Position numbers and translations under genes: made by a program
The notes under the pieces: generated by a model
What the model saw: the letters and a program-made list of their open reading frames with translations, nothing else
Databases searched by the model: none
Told to the model about the DNA's origin: nothing
In this document: positions 1-10,724 of the stretch, in pieces
How positions within the stretch are numbered: the stretch's first letter is position 1
How the letters are laid out: each line of letters begins with the position of its first letter
Assembly: GCF_014203715.1 (NCBI RefSeq)
Contig: NZ_JACHJP010000001.1
Coordinates: 1,094,432 to 1,158,431, forward strand
Reading direction: 5' to 3'
Length of the DNA: 64,000 nucleotides
Source: Streptosporangium saharense
GTDB lineage: Bacteria; Actinomycetota; Actinomycetes; Streptosporangiales; Streptosporangiaceae

Positions 1-89
1 TACTCCGGCAGCTCACGTATGTACGCGCTCACTTCCGCTCGCGCATTGGCGTCGGATCGTTTCATCAACAACCGCAAAAGATCGCTCAC
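1..89 (-). CDS. Partial CDS, N-terminus of an unknown protein
   Basis: An open frame runs off the left edge on the minus strand, from a GTG at 89 whose upstream sequence contains GGGAGAG about 12 bases away. The 29 visible residues (beginning MSDLLRLLMKRSD, ending near RELPE) are charged and probably helical. No family can be recognised from this fragment. It would be transcribed divergently from the DUF4394 gene. A complete upstream sequence would decide whether this is a real gene. Confidence 0.4.
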   Translation of the reverse strand, partial: MSDLLRLLMKRSDANARAEVSAYIRELPE

Positions 90-541
90 GCCGATCGGTC
101 TCTCCCTTTATGCGGGCGGCATCACACGCACCACACCAGCGAATAAATCCTTTGGCCAGGTTTGTCCGAATTGGCCGAGAGCGTCCTTATGGTAACCCGC
201 CACGACGTGACGCCCACCATACGAACGATCCGGGTGGCCATAGGGCCGGGGCGACGGCGATAACACAACATTGTGGTCGCGGCACAACAACTCTTACCGG
301 GCGATTCGCGTAGCCATAAAGCGCATAAGTGAAGACCGGATCGGCGCCATCGCGAGCCTTGCTCAAAGTCGAGTCACATAACCGTAACGGCTTGCGAGAA
401 ATGACAATTTCCCCTTGGCCGCGGCAGAGCACTTCCACACATGTCACGACGACAGTGCTCCCATCTCCAGGCCATTCTGTTGCCGCTGGCAGCGTCGGTG
501 AGCCCAGGCGAAGGGCTGCCGGCTGAATTTTCCGGCACAAC
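90..541. other. Intergenic region with no recognised gene
   Basis: This stretch of about 450 bases lies between the divergent partial gene and the DUF4394 gene. Open frames crossing it (for example one running antisense from 1020 to 187) have no family signature and no good ribosome binding site. It is less GC-rich than its surroundings, particularly around 90-160 and 300-390, as expected for a regulatory region. I see no strong hairpin or RNA gene. Confidence 0.5.
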
Positions 542-558
542 TCGATGGGGAGGAACCA

Positions 559-1440
559 ATGCAGGGACGGATCAAAAGAGGAGTCGCCGCGGCGATCGCA
601 CTGGCGGCCGCGACGGCGATCGCCGTCGGGCCTGCGGGGGCCAGTTCGGCGGCAAGCCCCACTCCAAACGCGGCCACCTCGCTGCAGGCGTTCGGCATCC
701 TCAATGACGGCAAGCTGATGGCCGCGTTCAAGACAGACAATCCCGAAGAACTCGACTGGGTCAGGAAGATCACCGGGCTGGTCAACGACACCGTCGTCAT
801 CGGAATCGACTTCCGTGTGCAGGACGGTAAGTTCTACGCCGTCGGCAACCAGGGCGGCATCTACACGATCTCGCTCCCGAGCCCCAGCGTCCCCGAGGTG
901 GTCGTCGCAAAGGTCTCCCAGCTCAGCGTCGGGCTGAACGGCACGACCTTCGACGTCGACTTCAATCCCGCCGCCGACCGGCTGCGCGTGATCAGCAACA
1001 CCGGCCAGAACCTGCGGCACAATCTCGGCAACGGCGCGACGGTGTCGGACTACTCCTTGAGCTCCGCTCCGGGTGCCCCGGCGATCACCGGAGTCACCGC
1101 CGCCGCCTACACCAACAACGACCTCAACGGCGCCACCTCGACCACCCTGTTCGACATCAACACGGCGACCGCCCAGGTCGTCGTCCAGTCACCGGCCAAC
1201 AACGGCCTGCTGGCCCCGACCGGTGCACTCGGCACGTCTGTCGGCGTCAACGCGGGCCTCGACATCTTCAGCAAGCTGAGCAACGGCAAGACCGTCTCGA
1301 ACTCGGCCTACGCCACCCTTGTCCTCCCGAACGGCGACGCGACGCTCAACACGGTCGACCTGCTCACCGGTGCCGCCACCCAGGTCGGAGTCTTCCCCCT
1401 GTCCGTCACCGACATCGCCCTCGCTCTCGACGCGTCCTGA
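559..1440 (+). CDS. Secreted DUF4394 domain protein
   Basis: This 293-residue protein has an N-terminal signal peptide: a basic start, an alanine-rich hydrophobic stretch to about residue 25, and a likely cut near SSAAS. The rest has the repeated beta-strand pattern of DUF4394 proteins, with a motif-like FNPAADRLRVISN near residue 137 and the closing 'TDIALALD' strand. DUF4394 is thought to form a beta-propeller-like fold and has no assigned reaction. The ATG at 559 is supported by a strong GGGGAGG five bases upstream. It stands alone, followed by a convergent GlxA-type gene. Confidence 0.85.
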   Translation: MQGRIKRGVAAAIALAAATAIAVGPAGASSAASPTPNAATSLQAFGILNDGKLMAAFKTDNPEELDWVRKITGLVNDTVVIGIDFRVQDGKFYAVGNQGGIYTISLPSPSVPEVVVAKVSQLSVGLNGTTFDVDFNPAADRLRVISNTGQNLRHNLGNGATVSDYSLSSAPGAPAITGVTAAAYTNNDLNGATSTTLFDINTATAQVVVQSPANNGLLAPTGALGTSVGVNAGLDIFSKLSNGKTVSNSAYATLVLPNGDATLNTVDLLTGAATQVGVFPLSVTDIALALDAS

Positions 1441-1552
1441 CACGCCTCGTCCGGCCAGCGATGGCCAGCCCGCGCCGGTCCCGCCGGCGCGGGTTCATCC
1501 ATGCCGTCCGGTGCGTGGTGAATCCGTAGCACCAACAGTGCGACGATCGGCT

Positions 1553-2464
1553 TCACCGACCGGCGGAAGGCGCCGTGCGGGCGCGGAGTCTGCGGAGCAT
1601 TCGGGCGTCGACGAAGCCTACGGCGCGGGCTGCGGTTTCGACGGTGGCTCCCCGGCCGAGGAGGTGTTCCGCGCGTTCCAGGCGTAGGGCGGTCTGGTAG
1701 GCCAGGGGGGTGAGGCCGGTGGCCTGGCTGAACAGGCGGGTCACCGTACGTTCGCTGCATCCGGCGGCCTCGGCCAGCAGGCTCAGCGGCAGCCGTTCGG
1801 TGAAGCGGACCTCGATCAGGTCCTGGATGCGGTGGACGGTGTCGTCCACGTGTGAGCGCCAGCGCAGCAGTGGGCTGATCTGCTCCGCCGTACCGTCGCG
1901 GTGGGTGTGGACGAGCATGGCGCGGGCGACCTGTCCCGCGGCGTACGGGCCGTGGCGGGTGGTTATCAGGTGCAGGGCCATGTCGGTTCCGCTGGCCACG
2001 CCCGCCGAGGTGACGATCCGGTCGTCCTCGATGTACAGCCTGTCCTTGACGACCACCGCGCGGGGGTAGAGGCGGGCGAGTTCGTCCTGGACGGCGTGGT
2101 GGGTCGTGCAGCGGCGGCCGTCGAGCAGCCCGGCGCGGCCCAGTGCGTCGGCACCCGCGCACACGCTGGCGACCGTACCGCCGGACGCGTGGTGTTCGCG
2201 CAGGTGGCGCAGGGCCTGCTGGCTCGCGGGGCGGGTCGGGCCGCGCCAGCCGGGCACGATGACCAGGTCGTCGGGGGTCAGGGACGGCCAACTGGTCTCG
2301 GCTCGCAGGGTCAGCCCCTGCACGGTGGCGACCTCGTCGTCCTCTGCGACGTAGGTGAGCGTGTGCGGGTGGCCGAGGTCGTCGGCGGTGGAGAAGACCT
2401 GGGCGGGTCCGGCCACGTCGAGGAGGTGCACCTGCGGGATGAGCAGGAAGACGACTCTCGGCAT
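1553..2464 (-). CDS. GlxA-type transcriptional regulator (DJ-1/PfpI + AraC HTH)
   Basis: The 303-residue protein joins an N-terminal DJ-1/PfpI-like domain (about residues 1-170, with the nucleophile-elbow-like VCAGADALG) to a C-terminal AraC-type DNA-binding domain (about 210-300, two helix-turn-helix units including LAEAAGCSERTVTRLF). Family members are regulators that often sense small metabolites; the ligand here is unknown. An AGGAGG eight bases upstream selects the ATG at 2464 over the GTG at 2473. The gene follows the cysteine hydrolase by only 12 bases, so the two are probably co-transcribed, a common pairing in actinobacteria. Confidence 0.88.
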   Translation of the reverse strand: MPRVVFLLIPQVHLLDVAGPAQVFSTADDLGHPHTLTYVAEDDEVATVQGLTLRAETSWPSLTPDDLVIVPGWRGPTRPASQQALRHLREHHASGGTVASVCAGADALGRAGLLDGRRCTTHHAVQDELARLYPRAVVVKDRLYIEDDRIVTSAGVASGTDMALHLITTRHGPYAAGQVARAMLVHTHRDGTAEQISPLLRWRSHVDDTVHRIQDLIEVRFTERLPLSLLAEAAGCSERTVTRLFSQATGLTPLAYQTALRLERAEHLLGRGATVETAARAVGFVDARMLRRLRARTAPSAGR

Positions 2465-2476
2465 GACCGGCACCTC

Positions 2477-3061
2477 CTAGTTTCCGGTGAGCTGGTCCAC
2501 GGTCCTGATGGTGGCGAAACGACCTGAAAGAGCGTATTCGGTACGGGCCGTGATCTGGTCCACGCCGAGGGTGCGGGGGTCCCGCATGAGGTCGGGGAAG
2601 GACAGGCCGTCGGGGGCGGAGCGGTGCGGGATCGGCGTGGTCGCGGTGGCGTCGATGGCGAAGTCGACCTCGAAGCCCAGGTCGGAGGCGATGCGGGTGG
2701 TGGTCTCGCAGCACTGCTCGGTCCGGATGCCGCAGATGGTCAGCTTCCTGATGCCGCGCTGGGTGAGGTACTGCTGGAGGTTGGTGGTGGTGAAGGCGTT
2801 GTGCGCGGTCTTGGTGAGGACCGGCTCGCCGGGGAGGGGTTCGACGCCGTCCATCAGGCGGACGAATCCTCGGGCCGGGTCGAAGACGGAGCCCGATCCT
2901 GGGCGCGAGCCGAGCACCCAGACGACCTCGTCCCCCGCGTCCCTGGCCGCTGCGGCCAGGCGGTTGACCTGGGAGACGATGTCCGGTCGTGAGGTGTACT
3001 GCCAGTCGGGGAGGTGGAGGAAGGAGTTCTGGACGTCGATGGCGATGAGGGCGCTGGGCAT
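2477..3061 (-). CDS. Isochorismatase-family cysteine hydrolase
   Basis: The 194-residue protein has the isochorismatase/nicotinamidase fold with a complete catalytic triad: D9 (AIDVQNSF), K84 (LTKTAHNAF) and C117 (GIRTEQCCETT). Family members hydrolyse amides or vinyl ethers; the substrate cannot be named from sequence. It is the first gene of a two-gene unit with the GlxA-type regulator downstream, which may control it. It is divergent from the riboswitch-controlled thiC, leaving about 290 bases between them. Confidence 0.88.
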   Translation of the reverse strand: MPSALIAIDVQNSFLHLPDWQYTSRPDIVSQVNRLAAAARDAGDEVVWVLGSRPGSGSVFDPARGFVRLMDGVEPLPGEPVLTKTAHNAFTTTNLQQYLTQRGIRKLTICGIRTEQCCETTTRIASDLGFEVDFAIDATATTPIPHRSAPDGLSFPDLMRDPRTLGVDQITARTEYALSGRFATIRTVDQLTGN

Positions 3062-3218
3062 GCCCTCAGAGTGGCAACGTGGCGTCCCGAGCTGAAGGCA
3101 TCACCTGGTCAGCCTGCGGATCGATCTGGTCAGAAGCTTCGCCCGCACGCCGTACACAAAATAGCCACAAGAGGACAGAAGGTAGCCCCAGAAAGGTGAA
3201 TGGGGCATCATTGGGGCG

Positions 3219-3242
3219 CGAACTGAGGATGATCTCAGTTCG
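3219..3242 (+). promoter_or_regulatory. Perfect 9-bp inverted repeat upstream of the THI box
   Basis: The arms CGAACTGAG and CTCAGTTCG flank a six-base loop, about 18 bases before the riboswitch core. It lies in the divergent region between the cysteine hydrolase and thiC. It could be an operator, or a hairpin at the 5' end of the thiC leader; the sequence does not decide. No T-run follows, so a simple terminator is unlikely. Confidence 0.45.
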
Positions 3243-3256
3243 GCACGTATGCCAAC

Positions 3257-5050
<1,794 letters not shown>

Positions 5051-5142
5051 GCCAGACCCGTCCGTTCGTGGGATGTGGTGGGACCGGAAGCCGACCAGCA
5101 TGGAGAGAGGCGGTTGTCGTTTCCGACGAGAGGGGCTGGCAG

Positions 5143-5499
5143 ATGGCTCAGGAACGACCCGAGGTGCCGCGCGAGGAGTGGCGCCCGTTCTTGGACGGCC
5201 TGACGAAGCAGTACGAGGGCTCGGAGGTGACGATCGAGGTGCTGGACTCCTCGTCCGGCGACCTCTACCAGGCGGAGAAGCTTCCCCTTGCCTACATCGA
5301 GTACGACGACAGGGACGACATCTTCTCCGTCGGCGTCGGGGGACGCGACCCGCGCTACCCGGTGGTGCTCCGCCACGGCATCGAACACCCGAGGAAGATC
5401 CTCGCCGACACCGTCTCGGCGGAGACGCCACGGGTCTTCGACGTCGTGGACGGGGAGGGCACCGAGACGATCATCACCATCCACCGGCACGCCGCGTGA
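5143..5499 (+). CDS. DUF5335 family protein
   Basis: This 118-residue soluble protein starts MAQERPEVPREEW and has alternating charged strands (EVTIEVLDSSSG, LPLAYIEYDDRDD) and a terminal ETIITIHRH strand, typical of DUF5335. The family has no known function. An AGAGGGG eight bases upstream supports the ATG at 5143; a longer in-frame extension reads antisense-like sequence into thiC and is rejected. It lies 92 bases after thiC and could be co-transcribed with it, though no thiamine link is known. Confidence 0.8.
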   Translation: MAQERPEVPREEWRPFLDGLTKQYEGSEVTIEVLDSSSGDLYQAEKLPLAYIEYDDRDDIFSVGVGGRDPRYPVVLRHGIEHPRKILADTVSAETPRVFDVVDGEGTETIITIHRHAA

Positions 5500-5504
5500 C
5501 AGGC

Positions 5505-5579
5505 CCGGCCCCGCTCTCGTCGCGGGGCCGGTCCCCATCCGGTACGGCGGCGCCCTTCCCCGGCCCGCGCCGCCGTACC
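5505..5579. terminator. Two hairpins between convergent genes
   Basis: A 10-bp stem (CCGGCCCCGC, 5505-5514, pairing with 5522-5531) is followed by a perfect 13-bp stem (GGTACGGCGGCGC, 5541-5553, pairing with 5567-5579). They sit between the DUF5335 gene and the convergent response regulator, so they probably end transcription from both sides. The second arm sequence recurs in other intergenic palindromes of the window. Confidence 0.7.
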
Positions 5580-5589
5580 CCTCGGACGT

Positions 5590-6297
5590 TCAGGCGTGTC
5601 CGCCCGGGGAGATGAGGCCGGTCTCGTAGGCGAGCACAACGGCCTGGACCCGGTCGCGCAGCCCCAGTTTGGCCAGGATGCGCGCGACGTGCGTCTTGAC
5701 CGTCGTCGTGCTGAGCGTCAGCCGTTCGGCCAGTTCGGCGTTGCTCAGCCCGGTGGCGAGCAGGCGCAGCACCTCAAGCTCCCGTGGCGTCAGCTCGGAC
5801 AGGTCACGGTGCGACGCGTCGGTCCCCGCCTCCTCGCGCTCCTCACGGCGGGCGAACCGCTCGACCAGGCGGCGGGTGATGGACGGCGCGAGCAGGGCGT
5901 CCCCGGTGCGCACCAGCCGTACGGCGGAGACCAGGTGTTCCGGGGTGACGTCCTTGAGCAGGAAACCGCTGGCCCCCGCGGCGAGGGCGGCGTAGACGTA
6001 GTGGTCGAGGTCGTAGGTGGTCAGGATGAGCACCCGCGTCTCCTGCCCCTCCTCGGCCATGAGCCGCCGGGTGGCCTCAAGGCCGTCCATCTGCGGCATC
6101 CGGATGTCCATGAGCACCACGTCGGGGCTGGTGCGCCGTACGGCGTCGATCGCCTCGGCCCCGTCCGCCGCCTCCCCGACGACCTCGGCGCCGTCCGCGG
6201 TGAGGATCATCCGGAACCCGGTGCGGACCAGCGCCTGGTCGTCGGCGATGACGACGCGCGGCGGCCGGTCCATGGACCACTCGGGAGGGCGGGTCAC
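5590..6297 (-). CDS. NarL/FixJ-type response regulator
   Basis: This DNA-binding regulator has an N-terminal receiver domain (residues about 10-130; acidic pocket DDQ, phospho-acceptor Asp in VLMDIRMP, conserved Lys in LLKDV) and a C-terminal LuxR helix-turn-helix (LTPRELEVLRLLATGLSN, then TLSTTTVKTHVARILAKLG). The GTG at 6297 overlaps the kinase stop as GTGA, so the two are translationally coupled; an internal ATG at 6273 is an alternative start. It is phosphorylated by the neighbouring kinase; the target genes are unknown. Confidence 0.93.
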   Translation of the reverse strand: MTRPPEWSMDRPPRVVIADDQALVRTGFRMILTADGAEVVGEAADGAEAIDAVRRTSPDVVLMDIRMPQMDGLEATRRLMAEEGQETRVLILTTYDLDHYVYAALAAGASGFLLKDVTPEHLVSAVRLVRTGDALLAPSITRRLVERFARREEREEAGTDASHRDLSELTPRELEVLRLLATGLSNAELAERLTLSTTTVKTHVARILAKLGLRDRVQAVVLAYETGLISPGGHA

Positions 6298-7580
6298 GAG
6301 GTCGTCCTGGGCAGGCGGGCCACGAGCCGGTAGCCACGGCCCCGGGGCCCCGCCTCCAGGCTTCCGCCGTACAGGGCGAGCCGCTCGCGCAGGCCGATCA
6401 GCCCCCTGCCGTCGCCGGTCGCCGAGAGGGCGGGGCGTCCGGCGCCGGTGTCGGTGACCTCGATCCTCAGCCAGTCGCCGTCGTGGCGGATCACGACGGA
6501 CGCCGCCGCCCCCGAGGCGTGCTTGATCGTGTTGGTCAGGGCCTCCTGGACGACGCGGTAGGCGGCCAGGTCGATCCCGGGAGGCAGCGGCTCGGGAGGC
6601 GGCGACAGCGTGACGTCCACCGGCGTCCCCGCGGCACGGACCCGCTCGACCAGGGTGCTCAGCCGGTCGAGCCCCGGCTGCGGTTCGAGACCCTCACCGG
6701 GGTCGGCGTAGCGTCCCCCCGCCGGACCCGCGAGCAGGCCCATGACGTGCCGCAACTCGGCCAGGGCGGTCCTGCCGCTCGCCTCGATCGCGAGCATGGC
6801 CTCCCGCGACATTCCGGGATCGGTCCCCATCACCTTGCGCGCCGCACCGGCCTGGATCACCATCACGCTCACATTGTGGGTCACGACGTCGTGGAGTTCC
6901 CCGGCGATGCGGGCGCGTTCGGCCTCGACGGCCCTGCGGGTGGTCTCCTCCTGGGCCTGGCGCAGCTCCTCGATCCTGCGCCTGCTCGCCCTGAGCCGCT
7001 GCCGCCAGACGTGGACGAGGCTCGCGACGACCCCGGCCCCCAGCAGCAGGGCCGAGGGACCGAACCAGCCGGGCAGCCGGGGGGCCACGCCCTCGAAGGC
7101 ACCCCCGGCCAGCATGGCGGCCAGCAGCAGCCCGGCCACCGCGGCCACCCGGTTGCGGCTGTGCGCGACGGCGCTGTAGGCCGCGACGGCGCAGGCCAGC
7201 ACGGTGATCCAGGTCGCGCCCGCGTAGGTGACCAGCGCGGCGGTCAGCACCGTCCAGAAGACGGTCAGCGGAAAACGGCGCCGAAGCGCCAGCGGCAGCG
7301 CCGTCAGCACCACCAGGATCGCGGGCGGCTCGTAGACCTTGGGCCAGGTGGGCTCCGAGCCGTCCTCGTCGTGGATGCCGAACACCACGGCGGGTGGCAC
7401 GGCCGGTACGGCACCGCCTTTCGGCGCGTCGGGACGCAGCCGCAGGACTCCGGCCAGGGGCTGCGGAGCGCCGTGGTCGTCGCGGTTCCCACCGGGGAAG
7501 TTCACCGCCGCGACCAACGCGAGGACGGTCAGCGCGAGGGCCAGCAGCACGTCGGTGACGATCGACCTGCGGGACGGCAT
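6294..7580 (-). CDS. Sensor histidine kinase, NarL-partner type
   Basis: The 428-residue membrane kinase has several hydrophobic segments in residues 1-170, a coiled-coil-like linker, a HisKA_3 dimerisation domain with the phospho-acceptor His in GELHDVVTHNVSVM, and a C-terminal HATPase domain (VVQEALTNTIKHA, VTDTGAGRPA, GRGLIGLRERLALYGG). The ATG at 7580 has a GGGGGAAC ribosome binding site; the frame stays open to 8057, but that extension runs antisense into the next gene and lacks family features. The signal is unknown; no transporter is adjacent to suggest a drug stimulus. Confidence 0.92.
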   Translation of the reverse strand: MPSRRSIVTDVLLALALTVLALVAAVNFPGGNRDDHGAPQPLAGVLRLRPDAPKGGAVPAVPPAVVFGIHDEDGSEPTWPKVYEPPAILVVLTALPLALRRRFPLTVFWTVLTAALVTYAGATWITVLACAVAAYSAVAHSRNRVAAVAGLLLAAMLAGGAFEGVAPRLPGWFGPSALLLGAGVVASLVHVWRQRLRASRRRIEELRQAQEETTRRAVEAERARIAGELHDVVTHNVSVMVIQAGAARKVMGTDPGMSREAMLAIEASGRTALAELRHVMGLLAGPAGGRYADPGEGLEPQPGLDRLSTLVERVRAAGTPVDVTLSPPPEPLPPGIDLAAYRVVQEALTNTIKHASGAAASVVIRHDGDWLRIEVTDTGAGRPALSATGDGRGLIGLRERLALYGGSLEAGPRGRGYRLVARLPRTTS

Positions 7581-7860
7581 GACGGGTTCCCCCGCCGGTC
7601 GTAGCACCTCAAGCGCGTACCGCCTCCACGACCGTCGTCCCTCTGCCACCACCCGCCCATTGTGGCCTCCACCACCCCGCCCCCACATCCGCCAAGAAGA
7701 CCACCCTTCCCTTCCCGAGAAGTACACCGCGCGGACGATTTCATGAATCGGTCGTTTTCCGGAGGTATCCAATATCGGTTTGATGGCCGACGCGAATGGG
7801 GATCGGCCGCGCCTACCGTCGTTCTCGTCTTCCGGCTGTCCTTTCAGGGGAGCCGTTCCG

Positions 7861-9117
7861 ATGGGGAAGGACGGATATTTCATGACTAATGAGACCGGCC
7901 GGTACGGCACGGCGATTCCTGGTCCCGGACGGACAACGAGCGGGCGGGCCGTACGGCGCGGCACGGCTGTCGTCGTCGGTCTGCTGGCCTTCCTCACCTC
8001 GACGACCCCCGCCTCCGCCACCGTCGCTTCCGGCTCCGAAGCTGTTTCGGTTGTCACGCCGAGGTTGCCCGCGCCGGCCGGGCCTCATCCGGTCGGTACC
8101 GTCTCCCTCCACCTGAAGGACACCTCCCGGTCCGACCCGTGGGTTCCGGCCGTGAAGGTCAGGGAGTTGATGGTCTCCGTGTGGTACCCGGCCGTGGGGA
8201 GGAGCGGGCGGCGGGCGCCGTACATGACGGTGCAGGAGTCGGAGGCCCTGATCAGAGGGGAGGGGATCACCGACCTGCCACCGGGCATCCTCGGTGAGGC
8301 GCGGACCAACGCCTTCCTCGGCGCCAGGCCCGCGGGGCGCAGGCACGGGCTGCCGCTGGTGGTGCTCTCTCCGGGCTTCATCAGGTCACGCAAGACCCTC
8401 ACGGCGCTGGCGGAGGAACTGGCGAGCAGGGGATACGTGGTGGCCGGGATCGACCACACCTACGAGAGCCGGGGTACGAGCTTCCCCGACGGGCGGTTCA
8501 CCACCTGTGTCGCGTGCGAGGTCGATCACGAGGAGGGTTTCGGGGAGAAGGCGGTGGCCGTACGGGCGGCCGACGTCTCCTTCGTGCTCGACGAGCTGAC
8601 CGGTCCCCGTCCGAAGTGGGCGGGCGCCTCCCTGATCGACCCCACCAGGATCGCGATGGCGGGTCACTCGCTGGGCGGCGCGAGCTCGCTGGCGGCGATG
8701 GTGAAGGACGACCGGGTGCGCGCGGGGATCGACATGGACGGCAACACCTACGCCCCGATCCCTCAGGAGGGGCTGGCGCGACCGTTCATGTTCCTGGCGT
8801 CGCAGGGGCACACCCCGGGAGGTGGAAGCCCCGCGTGGGACCGTGACTGGAAGCTCCTGACCGGCTGGAAACGCTGGCTCACGGTCACCGGGGCCGAGCA
8901 CTCCTCCTTCACCGACCTCATCCCGCTGGCCGACCAACTCGGTGTCCCGCATGACGGTGAGCTGTCCGGCACCCGCTCCCTGAAGATCACCAGGGAGTAC
9001 GTCCTCGCCTTCCTCGACCGCCACCTACGCGGCAGACCGCAACCCCTGCTGGACGCCCCCTCTCCCCGCTATCCCGAGGTCAAGCACTGCTCCCCGCCCG
9101 CGAGCACCTGCTCCTAG
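7861..9117 (+). CDS. Secreted alpha/beta hydrolase, PAF-acetylhydrolase/lipase-like
   Basis: The protein has a signal peptide (RRGTAVVVGLLAFL with a likely cut after ASA), then an alpha/beta hydrolase domain. Visible elements are the oxyanion strand PLVVLSPGF, the nucleophile elbow GHSLGGAS, an acid region around IDMDGNTY and the catalytic His in TGAEHSSF. This arrangement resembles platelet-activating-factor acetylhydrolase-like esterases. An AGGGGAG eight bases upstream favours the ATG at 7861; an ATG at 7882 also has a good site (GGAAGGA). It probably acts on esters or lipids outside the cell. Confidence 0.85.
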   Translation: MGKDGYFMTNETGRYGTAIPGPGRTTSGRAVRRGTAVVVGLLAFLTSTTPASATVASGSEAVSVVTPRLPAPAGPHPVGTVSLHLKDTSRSDPWVPAVKVRELMVSVWYPAVGRSGRRAPYMTVQESEALIRGEGITDLPPGILGEARTNAFLGARPAGRRHGLPLVVLSPGFIRSRKTLTALAEELASRGYVVAGIDHTYESRGTSFPDGRFTTCVACEVDHEEGFGEKAVAVRAADVSFVLDELTGPRPKWAGASLIDPTRIAMAGHSLGGASSLAAMVKDDRVRAGIDMDGNTYAPIPQEGLARPFMFLASQGHTPGGGSPAWDRDWKLLTGWKRWLTVTGAEHSSFTDLIPLADQLGVPHDGELSGTRSLKITREYVLAFLDRHLRGRPQPLLDAPSPRYPEVKHCSPPASTCS

Positions 9118-9123
9118 CCGCGG

Positions 9124-9515
9124 TCAGGCCGGGCCGAGGAGGTCCCAGCGGTTGCCCGCGATGTCGAGGAAGACGGCGATCTGGCCGTACGGCTCGGCGC
9201 GGGGGGCGGTTACGAACCTGACGTTCGCGGCCGTCATCCGCCGGTAGGCCGCGTCGAAGTCGTCGACCCGCAGGAAGAACCCCACCCGCCCCGCCACCTG
9301 GTTCCCGACGGCGGCGCCTGGTGGTCGCCGTCCGCACGGGCGAGGAGAATGCCCGTCTCCGCCCCGGGCGGACGGACGACGACCCATCGCTTGGGCCGCC
9401 CGTCGTTCGTCAGGGACGGCGAGTCCTCGGCCAGCTCGAAGCCAAGCACCCCGACGAAGAACTCGATAGCCGGGTCGTAGTCGTCCACGACGACCGTGAA
9501 CAGATCGATTCGCAT
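9124..9515 (-). pseudogene. VOC (glyoxalase/bleomycin resistance-like) gene with a frameshift
   Basis: The N-terminal half begins MRIDLFTVVVDDYDPAIEFF from the ATG at 9515 and reads to about GDHQA; the C-terminal half (VGNQVAGRVGFFLRV to the end ...NRWDLLGPA) lies in another frame. The break is near 9310-9318, where one base is missing compared with the family pattern HQAAAVGNQ. The total of 392 bases is one short of a 130-codon gene. VOC proteins bind a metal and act on or bind small molecules. This may be a true pseudogene or a sequencing error. Confidence 0.75.
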
Positions 9516-9584
9516 GATCCCGATCGTAGGGAGCCAGGGGCGCTGTCGGTTACACTTATTGCAGTTATCCTGCAGGAGGTGCTC

Positions 9585-10031
9585 GTGGCTCGTGCCGGAG
9601 TTCTCGCCAATGCCGTCCGTGTCGAGGCCGACAGCGACGATCGTGAGCTGCTGGCCCACCTCGGGGACGTCGCCGAGGACGCGCAGCTGGTGCTGCGCGG
9701 ACCCGACAGCCGTGACGTCGTGCTGCCCGAATCTCTTCTCGCTCTCGTGCTGGCCGCGGCTCACGACCTCGCGAAGGGCAACGCCGTCCTCGCGCTCCCG
9801 ATGGAGACCAGGCTGACCCCGAGTGAGACCGCCCGGGTGCTCGGGCTGTCACGCCCCTTCGTCGCCCGTCTGCTCGACGAGGGCGAGATTCCCTCCCAGC
9901 ACCTGCCCGGCAGTCGTCACCGTCTGGTCCGCCTCACGGATGTCCTGGAGTTCCAGGCTCGACGTGAACGGCGCGCGGAAGGTCGGCGCAGGATCATGGA
10001 ACTCGCCGAAGAGGTGGACCTGCCCTACTGA
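9585..10031 (+). CDS. Excisionase-type HTH protein, probable antitoxin
   Basis: The 148-residue protein has an N-terminal helical region and a central helix-turn-helix of the excisionase/MerR-like type (LTPSETARVLGLSRPFVARLLDEGEIPSQ, read in two parts), ending in a charged helix. An AGGAGG five bases upstream marks the GTG at 9585. It is followed 19 bases later by a PIN-domain gene. This pairing of an HTH protein with a PIN ribonuclease is common in actinobacteria and fits a type II toxin-antitoxin pair in which this protein binds the toxin and represses the operon. That role is inferred. Confidence 0.8.
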   Translation: MARAGVLANAVRVEADSDDRELLAHLGDVAEDAQLVLRGPDSRDVVLPESLLALVLAAAHDLAKGNAVLALPMETRLTPSETARVLGLSRPFVARLLDEGEIPSQHLPGSRHRLVRLTDVLEFQARRERRAEGRRRIMELAEEVDLPY

Positions 10032-10050
10032 CCTTCCTGGAGACTGGCCG

Positions 10051-10623
10051 ATGGCCCGTGTCTTCGTCGACACCAACGTGCTTTTCCCGTTCTCGCTGAT
10101 GGACCTGATGCTCGCCCTGACCGAGGACGCGGTGCACACTCTGGTCTGGAGTGATCACCTGCTGGCGGAGTGGGAGCGGGTCATCGTGCGAGAGCGACAG
10201 CGCTCCGCGCCTGCGGCGGCGGGTATCAGCGCGGCGATCCGGGAGTTCTTCGCTGACAGTCGGGTTCCCGACGACGACTACAAGCACCTGCTCGCTCAGA
10301 TGGAAGGGCCTGATCCGGACGACTGCCACCACATGGCTGCTGCCGTCGCAGGCCGCGTACGTGTCCTGGTGACCTGGAATCTCGCGGACTTCCCGGCGGC
10401 TTTCCTCGCCCGGTACGGGGTGACCGTCGCTGATCCTGACGCGTATTTGTGCTCGTTGCTGAGCCGGAGCCCTCGTGAGGTGCTGGGGGTTCTGAGGCGA
10501 ATGGCGGCGGGGAAGCGGCGCCCGCCCATGACCACGATAGACCTCGTCGGTGCTCTGGATCGGGCAGGGGTGACGCTCTTCGCGCGGAGTGCCCGCGATC
10601 GCCTGGATGGCCTGTCTGTCTGA
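10051..10623 (+). CDS. PIN-domain protein, probable ribonuclease toxin
   Basis: The 190-residue protein opens with the PIN signature VFVDTNVLFPF (D7) and has further acidic residues expected for metal binding, E58-like residues in the WERVIVRE region and the PDPDDCHHMAAAV block, followed by LVTWNLADFP. PIN domains are Mg-dependent RNases; VapC-like toxins cut tRNA or rRNA. It is longer than classical VapC (about 130 residues), with an extra C-terminal helical region of unknown role. It lies directly downstream of the HTH gene, its likely antitoxin. Confidence 0.82.
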   Translation: MARVFVDTNVLFPFSLMDLMLALTEDAVHTLVWSDHLLAEWERVIVRERQRSAPAAAGISAAIREFFADSRVPDDDYKHLLAQMEGPDPDDCHHMAAAVAGRVRVLVTWNLADFPAAFLARYGVTVADPDAYLCSLLSRSPREVLGVLRRMAAGKRRPPMTTIDLVGALDRAGVTLFARSARDRLDGLSV

Positions 10624-10724
10624 TGAAGTGATGGAGTCGAAGTGGTTCCTTCCTGCCCTCGACGTTCCTGGTCGATTTACACCTACCCCGGGGCCAGAGT
10701 CGTCCAGCTGAGATCACGGTGACC

